Shown one piece after another: positions 13,196 through 19,696 of a stretch of DNA of 19,696 nt. The stretch's first letter is position 1. Every line of letters starts with the position of its first letter. This stretch comes from Myxococcales bacterium (GTDB lineage: Bacteria > Myxococcota > Polyangia > Fen-1088). Below the pieces are notes generated by a model, which was not told the DNA's origin, made no database searches, and was given only the letters and a program-made list of their open reading frames with translations. A program made the translations under genes and the position numbers. The stretch covers positions 1 through 19,696 of the forward strand of contig PMCR01000274.1 of assembly GCA_003155465.1 (NCBI GenBank), read 5' to 3'.

Positions 13196-14343
13196 GAGGA
13201 CTGGCTCTCGCTGGCCATCCGCCGTACGGCCTCGCTGACACGCTCGCCCATCTCGCGCGTGCCCAGTTGACGGCATGCGGGCTGGTCGAGATCGCGCGTG
13301 CGCCACCCCTCTCTCCACACCCGTCGGACCGCCCCTTCCACCAACTCGGCCTCACGATGCAGGCCGAAGCTCTCACGTAGCAACATGGCCAGCGAGAAGA
13401 TCTGGCCCACCGGGTTGGCCTGATCCGCGCCCAGCAGATCGGAGGCGGCGCCGTGGTTGGTCTGATACACGGCGGCGCCGTCGGCAGCAAAATTGCCCGA
13501 ATAGGTGAGCGCGCGTGAGCCGAGGAGCACACCGGCCAGATCGGCCAGCATGTCGCCGAATAGATTGGGCGCCACCACCACGTCCAGCTCGCGGGCGTGC
13601 TGGAGCAGGCTGTAGGCCGCGAGATCCACGTTGGCGAAAGAGAGCGTGAGTGACTCGCGGCGGGCGATCTCCTGCGCACAGTCGTACCAGAGCCTGGTAA
13701 TGCCGGGCACGCCGCCCTCCTTGGCCACCACGGTCAGCTTTCCGCGCCGCCGTCGCGCCATGCTGACCGCCGCCTCCAGGATGGCGCGCACCTCGGGCTC
13801 GGCGTAGCGGAAGCGGTGCTCGGCCACACGGTGGCCCCCGGGAGTGCGGCTCTCGCTCCATTCGCCCTGGTAGATACCCGAGACGTTCTCGCGCACCAGC
13901 AGCAGGTCCACGCCGCGCACCGCCTCTGCTTTCATCTTGCCGGCGGCCAGGATCTCGTCGCACACGCGCACCGGGCTCACCTTGCAGAAGAGCCGGAAAA
14001 GCCGCCGCAGTTGGTAGACGAAACGCCCGCCCATCGCGCCTGCGAAGATCGCGCCCCCGCCGGCGAAGATGGTTTGGCAGAAAGCCACCAGCTCCGGATC
14101 GAGATCGCCACCGCCGGGACCGCCGCTCATCGCGCGGCCCGGAAAGGTGCGGACACAAAAACGTTGCGTACCCACGGCCTCCAGCGCGGACAGGACCTGC
14201 AACCCGATGCGGACGAGATCGGGCCCCACGCCCTCGCCTGGCAGTACGCCGACCAACCACGCGCCATCGGCGCCGGGTGCTGGCCGAGGCCGCCCGGCGA
14301 TCGACTCGCTCCAGCGCAGGCATGCTAAGACGGGGTCGCCCAT
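13192..14343 (-). CDS. Isopropylmalate/isocitrate dehydrogenase-family enzyme (divergent substrate site)
   Basis: First gene of the enzyme operon; 383 residues. The family oxidatively decarboxylates 2-hydroxy acids with NAD(P) and a divalent metal. Seen: LPGEGVGPD (about 34-42) for the N-terminal loop, VRENVSGIYQGE (about 150-161) with the substrate Arg151 and catalytic Tyr158, catalytic Lys208 in VVAKEGG, metal site NLFGDMLADLAG (Asp264, Asp268) and the adenine-binding loop HGAASDLLG (about 297-305). The second substrate arginine, in the usual N-LRP motif, reads KVSP here, so the gamma-carboxylate contact is altered and the substrate is probably not isopropylmalate. Residues 1-28 are an extension compared with LeuB. 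The start is not supported by a clear ribosome-binding site. Its 3' end overlaps the fusion gene by 4 nt. Confidence 0.85.
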   Translation of the reverse strand: MGDPVLACLRWSESIAGRPRPAPGADGAWLVGVLPGEGVGPDLVRIGLQVLSALEAVGTQRFCVRTFPGRAMSGGPGGGDLDPELVAFCQTIFAGGGAIFAGAMGGRFVYQLRRLFRLFCKVSPVRVCDEILAAGKMKAEAVRGVDLLLVRENVSGIYQGEWSESRTPGGHRVAEHRFRYAEPEVRAILEAAVSMARRRRGKLTVVAKEGGVPGITRLWYDCAQEIARRESLTLSFANVDLAAYSLLQHARELDVVVAPNLFGDMLADLAGVLLGSRALTYSGNFAADGAAVYQTNHGAASDLLGADQANPVGQIFSLAMLLRESFGLHREAELVEGAVRRVWREGWRTRDLDQPACRQLGTREMGERVSEAVRRMASESQSS

Positions 14344-14382
14344 GATGAAGCGGCTACTCTATATCGAGTCGTGCCGCCGACG

Positions 14383-14610
14383 CTACACCATGCCCGTAAT
14401 CCCACGGCAAGCGCAGCAACGCTGCGGGGCGCCTGGCCGAAAGCTGTAGCTCAAGGCGAAGTCGCTCGCCCGGCCAGCCAGGACCTCCGTCTTCACCCTG
14501 CAGGTGACGGATTCGTCGCAAGAACTCTGTCCCAAGTCGAACCAACACCCAGTTTTTCTTTGGATTCCACCATGGCCGACCCCATCGCGGTCCTCGAATG
14601 CAACCGCCAC
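14383..14610 (-). CDS. Possible small Cys-rich protein or domain (uncertain)
   Basis: A 75-residue frame with a GTG at 14610, in the gap between the lipoprotein pair and the enzyme operon. From about residue 22 it has high third-position GC and regularly placed Cys (CWFDLGQSSCDESVTC and later QRCCACRG), as expected of an exported disulfide-rich domain. It is in the same frame as the upstream lipoprotein and separated only by its TAG stop and a Pro/Ser-rich stretch. It could be a separate small gene, a decayed C-terminal domain, or chance. No recognised family. Confidence 0.3.
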   Translation of the reverse strand: MAVAFEDRDGVGHGGIQRKTGCWFDLGQSSCDESVTCRVKTEVLAGRASDFALSYSFRPGAPQRCCACRGITGMV

Positions 14611-14631
14611 TGGTCCTGGCGAGGGACTGGG

Positions 14632-15381
14632 CTACGGGATGACTTCGACGAACACGGGGCCGATCATTTCGCTCGGCCATGCCGTGCAGGAGGTGAAACC
14701 GACGCATGACTGGGCGGACCCCAACTGCCGGTCGAAGGTCTCAATGACCACGGCTGCCCGGCCGGTCAGGGCAGGGGCGTTGACGGTTATCGAGAGCCGG
14801 TCGGTGTCCAGCGCGGCAGTGGCATACGAGTAGAACGGAGGAACGGAGTCAGGAGGATCGAGCCAGTAGAACTTGGCGACGCCGGAGCTGCTGAAGAGCA
14901 CCTCCGCAGGCAGGGGAGCGGCGAGTTGGACGGCGACTTGCTCGCCGGTGCGAACCCTGCCGTCTGCCGGGCTGACCAGCTGGGCGGCGTAGCCGGGGAA
15001 CAGGCCGTCGTAGATCGCTTCGCCAAGCACGTGGGTTCCATCCAGCAGACGAACCGTGGTCGGCCCTGGATCATCGGCCGCAAAGGGGCCGGCCTCGACG
15101 AGAACGTCCCATTGGCAGTCGCTGGTGTGGATCGTTCCGGCCTCGCGATCGTTGACCGTCACGTGCAGCTTCGGTGACAGGGGGAAACAGTTCTCGGCGC
15201 GGCTCGGCCATCCGACATCGACGGAGACCCAGTAACCAATCTCGGCCGCGGAGCCGGGCTCATTTTTCCATTCCGCCTTGGTGAGCAGCGCTTTGGTAGG
15301 ATCGTCAGAGCCGCTGCAGCCCGCTGACGACACGCCAACGACCAGGGCCACGCCCAACAGCAGAGGCCGCCGTTGGCTCAT
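14632..15381 (-). CDS. Secreted lipoprotein, paralogue of the upstream gene
   Basis: 249 residues from the ATG at 15381, which overlaps the upstream stop as ATGA. A short signal peptide ends in the lipobox VSSAGC (Cys22). The mature protein shares with the neighbour a block reading YDGLFPGYAAQLVSPADGRV, a preceding GPF-x-D-x-TV region, a matching ALTGRAAVVIE segment and two C-terminal Cys in CVGFTSC. These look like immunoglobulin-like beta domains. Function unknown; likely an outer-membrane-anchored protein. The two genes form a co-translated pair that arose by tandem duplication and has diverged widely. Confidence 0.78.
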   Translation of the reverse strand: MSQRRPLLLGVALVVGVSSAGCSGSDDPTKALLTKAEWKNEPGSAAEIGYWVSVDVGWPSRAENCFPLSPKLHVTVNDREAGTIHTSDCQWDVLVEAGPFAADDPGPTTVRLLDGTHVLGEAIYDGLFPGYAAQLVSPADGRVRTGEQVAVQLAAPLPAEVLFSSSGVAKFYWLDPPDSVPPFYSYATAALDTDRLSITVNAPALTGRAAVVIETFDRQLGSAQSCVGFTSCTAWPSEMIGPVFVEVIP

Positions 15382-16166
15382 GGCACCCCCGTCACGAAGA
15401 ACGGACCGAGGGTGCTGTCGGCCCATCGATTGCAGGTGGCGAATCCCCGACACGAGATCGTCGACAACAGGTCGTATCCCGCGTACAAGACCACAAGGAC
15501 CGCGCGTCCCGTGAATGCAGGGGCCGTCACATGAACCCCGTCCATCAGTCGCTCCGGTTCTACGCTGATACCCCAGGGCTTCCAGGTGGGGTCGTCGAGG
15601 GGGTAGAAGACAGCCTGAGTGGAATCCGCAGGCAGCTCCGGGATCGGCCGGACCACAATGTCGTCGCCGGGGTGCAGTTGACCGTCCGCCGGACTGGTCA
15701 GGGTCGCGGCCGTGCCAGGGGTCAGCCCGTCAAACACCGCCTCTCCAGTTAGGCGCCCGCCCTCTTCGACGTTCACCGTCACAGTCTGGTCCTGAACGAA
15801 CGGGCCCAGCTCCACGCCAGCCTGCAGGCAGCCCAAGGCTGACTGCGAATCGGGGGTGAGAGCCGCCTCGGTTCCGTTCACCAGGATGCGGGTCGACGCC
15901 GGAATCTTGGGGCAGCTGCCGCGCTCTTGGCGCTGTACGACGCCAACCAGGATCGAATAGCCGAGCCGCTCCATGGTGGCCGGTGAGCGGGTCCACTCCG
16001 CCTGTACGCCCACGGAGAAATCGGGGCGATCGGGGGCGCCGTCAGCGCAGCCCCCAAGCACGCAGGCGCCGGCCGCCAGTAGCGGAGTCGACAATCGTGG
16101 CCACAGACCACGCTTGGGCGGCGTCCTGGCAGTGTCCCTCGGCGGATCGGCGGACGTAACGACCAT
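15378..16166 (-). CDS. Secreted lipoprotein, first of a tandem paralogous pair
   Basis: 262 residues if started at the ATG at 16166. The frame opens at an ATG at 16226, but that adds 20 non-hydrophobic residues before the signal peptide, and neither site has a clear Shine-Dalgarno. The signal peptide ends in the lipobox VLGGC (Cys40). The body contains FDGLTPGTAATLTSPADGQL, the block shared with the downstream paralogue, plus FTGRAVLVVLYAG and the paired Cys in CRGFATC near the C-terminus. No enzyme motif is visible. Overlap with the next gene by ATGA indicates coupled translation. Confidence 0.75.
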   Translation of the reverse strand: MVVTSADPPRDTARTPPKRGLWPRLSTPLLAAGACVLGGCADGAPDRPDFSVGVQAEWTRSPATMERLGYSILVGVVQRQERGSCPKIPASTRILVNGTEAALTPDSQSALGCLQAGVELGPFVQDQTVTVNVEEGGRLTGEAVFDGLTPGTAATLTSPADGQLHPGDDIVVRPIPELPADSTQAVFYPLDDPTWKPWGISVEPERLMDGVHVTAPAFTGRAVLVVLYAGYDLLSTISCRGFATCNRWADSTLGPFFVTGVP

Positions 16167-16591
16167 TCCCGAATTGTAGTCCAAGACGTATCCGTTCGGT
16201 AGATTTGTCCTTCGCCAAGACGTCATCCGCGACGTGTGTTTTGCGACGGCGGGACTGATGAGAGCATGGATTCAAGCGCCATCTTTCCTTCGCCGAATCG
16301 CTTCTGCCGACGCCGCCCGAACGCCCCAGATTCAGCTCGTTGCAGACAAGGTGCGGTCCTTGGTGGCCTGGGCCAATTCGCGCTGCCAGCCGCTTGCCCA
16401 CCGAGGCAACGCGGCGGAACGTGACAATCGTGTCGCACTCACGGCTTCTTCCCTTTTTGCATTCGCGCGAAGAACGGGGGAGAAACTGCCTCGGAGCCCT
16501 TGGCACGAACCGTGCTTGGCAATTGCAGGCGGTCTTCGGTGAGGGCCAGGGCTAGCCAGGCCGACTTGTAGAAGACCAATAGGAGCATGAC
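16167..16591. other. Divergent intergenic region
   Basis: Separates the minus-strand lipoprotein pair from the plus-strand Cys-rich lipoprotein. No gene is supported. Apart from a sigma-54-like site at 16501-16516, I see only short shadow frames with no motifs. The minus-strand promoter is not recognisable. Confidence 0.55.
16501..16516 (+). promoter_or_regulatory. Sigma-54-like promoter with internal palindrome
   Basis: TGGCACG-AACC-GTGCT matches the -24/-12 consensus with GG at 16502-16503 and GC at 16514-16515, exactly 10 bp apart. It lies about 75 bp upstream of the ATG at 16592 and points toward it. The same bases form a palindrome (GCACG-AAC-CGTGC), so an operator is the alternative. 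Confidence 0.45.
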
Positions 16592-18217
16592 ATGAGTTAC
16601 CGCCTGATTTCCCTTCCACCTCCAAGGACTTTTCTCTTCCGGCACCTTGGCGTGCTGGCCGCGGCCTGGTTGCTTGTCGCCGCGACCTCGGCCTGCGGTC
16701 GATCGGTCACCAACTCGGGGTCGAAGCTAGCCGATGCCTCCAGCATGGACGCTCGCAATCAGGACGATCGGATGATCGTCGATACGTTGCCCAACCTGAA
16801 CGCAGACGCAGAGTCGCCCGCCGACTCAGGGTTGAAAGCCGCCGACGCATCCAGCGCGGATGCTCGCAATCAAGACGATCGGATGACCGTGGACACGTTG
16901 CCCGACCTCAAGCCGGACGGAGTCCCACCCGCAGACTCAGCCCCGCCCGCCGACTCGGGGGCGACGCTTGCCGACGCATCCAGTGTGGACGCTCCCAATC
17001 AGAAAGATGGGAGGACCGTCGACACGCCGGCCGACGGCAAGGCAGACGGATCGTCGCCCGATCGCGCCGGTGACCAGAGCCACGCAGATGCCAGCCCATG
17101 CCAGTCAGGAGCCAAGAATTGCGACGGCACCACCCCGGTAATTTGCGACACATCAGGAGTGTGGCAGATGCAAAAGGCCTGCCCCTACGCCTGCGTCAGC
17201 GGCGACTGCGTATGGCCGTCTTGCCAACCAGGATCCATCTCGTCTCAGTGCAATGGCAACAGCCCAGTGGTTTGCGATGCAGCAGGGACTTGGCAGACGG
17301 GACAGCCTTGCCCCTACATCTGTAGCGAAGGCACTTGCACAGGAACCTGTGTGGTTGGGAGTCGGCAATGTCAGGGGGCAACTGTGCAACGGTGCGATGT
17401 GAGTAGCTATTGGTACAACGAAACAGTCTGCCCAGGAGCGTGCCTCAACGGCGCATGTAGTGAGAGCTGTGTTGCAGGCACGCAGCGTTGCGTGGCGGGG
17501 CTGATGGCTCAAACCTGCACCGCAGCCGGGACTTGGCAAGACGGCCCGCCGTGCCGGTTTTGCAGTGGCGGCACCTGTGCCGGTGAGTGCACGCCTGGCA
17601 GCCAGCGCTGTAGCGGGAATACCGTGCAAACCTGCAGCAGCGGGGCGGCCTGGGTCGACCAGCAGGTCTGTCCGGCGAGCACCCCCAACTGTGTCAAAGG
17701 CCTCTGTGTCGCGCAATGCTTGGCGGTCGGCCAAGACTGCACCGATCCCCAGACCACCTGTTGTGCGGGCAGTGAGTGCGCGACAAATTCTAGTGTCTCT
17801 CCCTACACCACCACCTGCGTTGCGGCGCCGTCTTGTGCCGGACTAGGGAGTGCCTGCCAGGCGAACACCGATTGCTGTGCGGGACTGGATTGTGGAGCTG
17901 GCAAGTGCGTGGGGAAGATCGAGGCGTGCATGGACAGACCCGCGGATGGATCCTGTGCGGGGCCGTCGGCTGGTCAGTGTTGTCCGGGAACCGTGTGCAC
18001 GCCAGACGGTGCTGCGACGGGTTGTGCGATTCCCTCCACCACGAGGCCCCAGGAATATTCGTGCCCAAGGGACAGGCCGAACGAATACGAGCTCTGCCCG
18101 TGGTCCAAGTTCGGAATGCCCTGCACGTACAGCGACTGGGTCAAGGAGCCGGGCGTCTTCTACAGATGCACCTGCAGCTACCACGGCTGGTCGTGCACCC
18201 AGGGGTATTATGTCTAG
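16592..18217 (+). CDS. Cys-rich secreted lipoprotein with Asp-rich N-terminal repeats
   Basis: 541 residues. The ATG at 16592 is preceded by AGGAG at 6 nt. A signal peptide ends in the lipobox ATSAC (Cys35). Residues about 42-160 are three imperfect acidic repeats sharing ADASS.DARNQDDRM.VDT, rich in Asp and without Cys; they could be a flexible or cation-binding spacer. Residues about 170-365 hold five repeats with C.PGS..C.GN.VQ.C...G.W....CP..C..G.C, common in myxobacterial surface proteins. Then come knottin-like segments (SACQANTDCCAGLDCGAGKC) and an aromatic Cys-rich tail. Probably a disulfide-stabilised surface protein; no enzyme motif. The TAG stop lies inside the left arm of an inverted repeat. 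Confidence 0.85.
   Translation: MSYRLISLPPPRTFLFRHLGVLAAAWLLVAATSACGRSVTNSGSKLADASSMDARNQDDRMIVDTLPNLNADAESPADSGLKAADASSADARNQDDRMTVDTLPDLKPDGVPPADSAPPADSGATLADASSVDAPNQKDGRTVDTPADGKADGSSPDRAGDQSHADASPCQSGAKNCDGTTPVICDTSGVWQMQKACPYACVSGDCVWPSCQPGSISSQCNGNSPVVCDAAGTWQTGQPCPYICSEGTCTGTCVVGSRQCQGATVQRCDVSSYWYNETVCPGACLNGACSESCVAGTQRCVAGLMAQTCTAAGTWQDGPPCRFCSGGTCAGECTPGSQRCSGNTVQTCSSGAAWVDQQVCPASTPNCVKGLCVAQCLAVGQDCTDPQTTCCAGSECATNSSVSPYTTTCVAAPSCAGLGSACQANTDCCAGLDCGAGKCVGKIEACMDRPADGSCAGPSAGQCCPGTVCTPDGAATGCAIPSTTRPQEYSCPRDRPNEYELCPWSKFGMPCTYSDWVKEPGVFYRCTCSYHGWSCTQGYYV
16715..17071 (+). repeat. Three tandem Asp-rich coding repeats
   Basis: About 120-bp units within the lipoprotein gene, each encoding a variant of ADASS.DARNQDD followed by VDT and a Pro/Asp-rich spacer. 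Units 1 and 2 are close at DNA level (GCTCGCAATCA and GACGATCGGATGA shared); unit 3 has diverged. Confidence 0.75.
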
Positions 18218-18398
18218 CACTACTGACTGAAATTCTCCCGTCGTCGTCGCTGCTCCGGGCCCTGTCCGCTTTCTCGCTCCTCAGTCAGATACGTCGAGTA
18301 TCGTCGCTCCTCGCTCGTCGCTCGTCGCTCGTCGCTCATCGCGGCCAGGGCTCCTCGCGACGCGCCGGCTCGGTCCGAATTTCAATCAGTAGTGCTAG
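18214..18398. mobile_element. 185-bp MITE-like element with 22-bp terminal inverted repeats
   Basis: Left arm 18214-18235 and right arm 18377-18398 are inverse complements with one mismatch; the arms begin CTAGCACTACTGA. The interior is a GC-rich, T/C-biased segment with six heptamers of the TCGTCGC type (18301-18342) and a small GATAC-GTCGA-GTATC hairpin. No open frame with a recognised product lies inside. The left arm contains the TAG stop of the upstream gene. A non-autonomous transposable element or a large terminator-like foldback both fit; no target duplication is evident. Confidence 0.5.
18301..18342. repeat. Six tandem heptamers (TCGTCGC type)
   Basis: Six consecutive 7-mers; four are exactly TCGTCGC and two differ by one base (TCCTCGC and TCATCGC). 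They lie inside the inverted-repeat element. Confidence 0.85.
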
Positions 18399-18848
18399 GC
18401 CTGGCCATCACCGCTGATTGCTCAGTGGATGACCTTCGCCAGGGTCAGTCCGCAGGCTGGCGCGGTCCTCCCGGCGCGCGTGCGATCGCCTTGCGCCAGC
18501 CCGCTCCGTCACTGGGTAGCAAAGGGCGAGACAGGCTTTTCAGCGCGCAGATCGGGCGCTCAAACCCGCCCCACGCGGCCCGCCCCGGCACGCGCGAGGG
18601 TGTGGCGGCGCGCGGAGGAAGGGGTTCTCGAACCGGAAATACCCCGTGGATTCGCCTACGCTCACGGCTGGGCGCGCCCACCAAGCCCAGAAATTGAGCC
18701 GGCCTCTCCAACAGGAAGCGTTCCGCAAACGCGCCGTGACAACTCATCGCGACGTTCGCGGGCGAATTGGCCCTGAAAAATCACCTGGCAAGGGTCTTTC
18801 TTGAGCTCAAAAGCGCGTGAGGTGCAACTACAGGTACGAAGGAGCCAC
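18399..18848. other. Intergenic region before the glycoside-hydrolase gene
   Basis: No gene is supported. Several overlapping open frames exist because of high GC, none with a start site or motif. A small GGTTC-TC-GAACC palindrome occurs at about 18624-18635. No clear promoter is seen. Confidence 0.5.
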
Positions 18849-19696
18849 ATGAAGCTACACCGACTCGCGATAGGATTCTTTCTTCTGAGCGCCTGTGAGA
18901 CCGCAGGAAACACCCCAGCCGGCGCGGGCGGTGCCTCGGGCGGAGCCACGACAAGTGGCGGAACCACGACCGCCTCGGGCGGAAGCACCGCGAGCGGTGG
19001 AAGCTCGGCGGCGTCGGGTGGGAGCACGGCGAGCGGTGGAAGCTCGACCGCCTCGGGCGGAAGCACCGCGAGCGGGGGAAGCTCGACCGCCTCGGGCGGG
19101 ACATCGGCGAGTGGTGGTAGATCAGCCAGCAGCGGTGCGGGGAGCGGCGGTGCATCGGCCAGTGGCGGCGCTGGGAACGGCGGTGCATCGAGCAGTGGCG
19201 GCGCTGGGAACGGCGGTGCATCGAGCAGTGGCGGCTCTGGGAATGGCGGTGCATCGGGCAGTGGCGGCGCTGGAAGTGGCGGCGCATCGAGCAGTGGCGG
19301 CGCTGGAAATGGTGGTGCGTCAGGCGGCGGCGGAGTCGCGGGCCGAGACGGTTCGGCCGGTAGCGACGGAGGACCGGACGCAGACAGCGGAGCTGGCGGT
19401 GCAGGAAACGGTGGTGCGACGGGCACCGGGGGAGTTCCAGGAGCAACGGGTGCCTGCCGCCCCAAGTTCGCGAGCGGGGTCAACGTTGCCTGGTTCAACT
19501 ACGGGGCCGACATCCCGACTCCCGACATGACCAAGTTCGACAAGCTGTACAGCGACACCGTGGCGGTGGGTGGTCGAATTGTCCGTTGGTGGCTCCACAC
19601 CAACGGCTCCAAGACACCGACCTACGACTCGACCGGTCTCACTGCCAAGATCAGCGATGCAAACATCGCCGACATCAAGAAGATCCTCGACGGCGC
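18849..19696 (+). CDS. Lipoprotein glycoside hydrolase, GH5-like (N-terminal part, runs off right edge)
   Basis: 282 residues visible. The ATG at 18849 has GAAGGAG 4 nt upstream. A very short signal peptide ends in the lipobox LLSAC (Cys16). Residues 17-202 are a Gly/Ser/Ala/Thr linker built from three 39-bp and six 33-bp tandem units. From Cys203 a folded domain starts: GVNVAWFNYGADIP, FDKLYSDTVAVGGRIVRWWL then HTNG. A conserved N-x-AWFN strand followed by G-x-x-VRWWLHTNG is typical of the first strands of a TIM-barrel cellulase/mannanase-type hydrolase. The catalytic Glu residues lie outside the window. Likely a surface-attached polysaccharide-degrading enzyme. Confidence 0.78.
   Translation, partial: MKLHRLAIGFFLLSACETAGNTPAGAGGASGGATTSGGTTTASGGSTASGGSSAASGGSTASGGSSTASGGSTASGGSSTASGGTSASGGRSASSGAGSGGASASGGAGNGGASSSGGAGNGGASSSGGSGNGGASGSGGAGSGGASSSGGAGNGGASGGGGVAGRDGSAGSDGGPDADSGAGGAGNGGATGTGGVPGATGACRPKFASGVNVAWFNYGADIPTPDMTKFDKLYSDTVAVGGRIVRWWLHTNGSKTPTYDSTGLTAKISDANIADIKKILDG
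18984..19334 (+). repeat. Tandem coding repeats of the linker (3 x 39 bp, then 6 x 33 bp)
   Basis: 39-bp units at 18984, 19023 and 19062 encode STASGGSSTASGG variants. After a short gap, 33-bp units at 19137, 19170, 19203, 19236, 19269 and 19302 encode AGNGGASSSGG variants. Units 2 and 3 of the second array are identical. Confidence 0.85.

Noticed and set aside
11594..13270. 558-residue plus-strand open frame
   Set aside because: Exact antisense of the hydrolase-ALDH fusion, which has two full catalytic sites; the plus-strand product is His/Arg/Gln-rich with no motif.
11694..13679. 661-residue minus-strand open frame in a second phase
   Set aside because: Overlaps two well-supported enzymes in the wrong frame; an Arg/Pro/Ser-rich GC-skew artefact.
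18429..18776. 115-residue plus-strand frame with LEPEIPRGFAYAHG
   Set aside because: Resembles the spurious intergenic frames often annotated in GC-rich genomes; no start site, no domain.
18662..19498. Pro/Ala-rich minus-strand open frame (278 residues)
   Set aside because: Antisense of the Gly/Ser linker repeats of the glycoside-hydrolase lipoprotein; a repeat artefact.

Overview
The window looks like a chromosomal piece of a high-GC Myxococcota (Polyangia-type) bacterium. The clue is the density of large secreted lipoproteins with Gly/Ser/Thr-rich linkers, Cys-rich repeats and beta-propellers; there is no rRNA, tRNA or CRISPR array to test this. Most genes are on the minus strand; only the last two intact genes (16592 onward) are on the plus strand.

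Region 1 (1-4370, minus) is a defence island. Reading in the direction of transcription it holds a Phd/YefM-like antitoxin frame, an MNT nucleotidyltransferase antitoxin, a HEPN (HepT-like) toxin, then jetA, jetB and the 5' part of jetC of a type I Wadjet anti-plasmid system. jetD is expected beyond the left edge. Stop/start overlaps join MNT-HEPN, HEPN-jetA and jetB-jetC, so the toxin-antitoxin module appears translationally coupled to Wadjet. The Phd and MNT frames look like one fusion gene split by a single extra base near 4119-4120.

Region 2 (4575-8313, minus) has two lipoproteins: one with two Cys-rich repeats and a C-terminal beta-rich domain, and one with a long Gly/Thr linker and about 14 propeller repeats. 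Region 3 (8314-9741) is a gene graveyard: a four-helix-bundle gene interrupted by an 82-bp hairpin element, a PIN-domain remnant, a 25-bp tandem duplication and no intact gene.

Region 4 (9742-14343, minus) is a tight three-gene operon: an isopropylmalate-dehydrogenase-like enzyme, a fusion of an isochorismatase-like hydrolase with an aldehyde dehydrogenase, and a PaaK-like adenylate-forming ligase. The genes overlap by 4 nt or are 1 nt apart. Together they suggest an undescribed small-molecule pathway (oxidation/decarboxylation, amide or ester hydrolysis, aldehyde oxidation, acid activation). This is the most novel-looking system in the window along with the TA-Wadjet fusion operon.

Region 5 (14383-16166, minus) has two paralogous lipoproteins overlapping by ATGA, followed by a possible small Cys-rich reading frame. 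Region 6 (16592-19696, plus) has a Cys-rich lipoprotein behind a sigma-54-like promoter, a 185-bp element bounded by a 22-bp inverted repeat, and the start of a lipoprotein glycoside hydrolase with a tandem-repeat linker that runs off the right edge.
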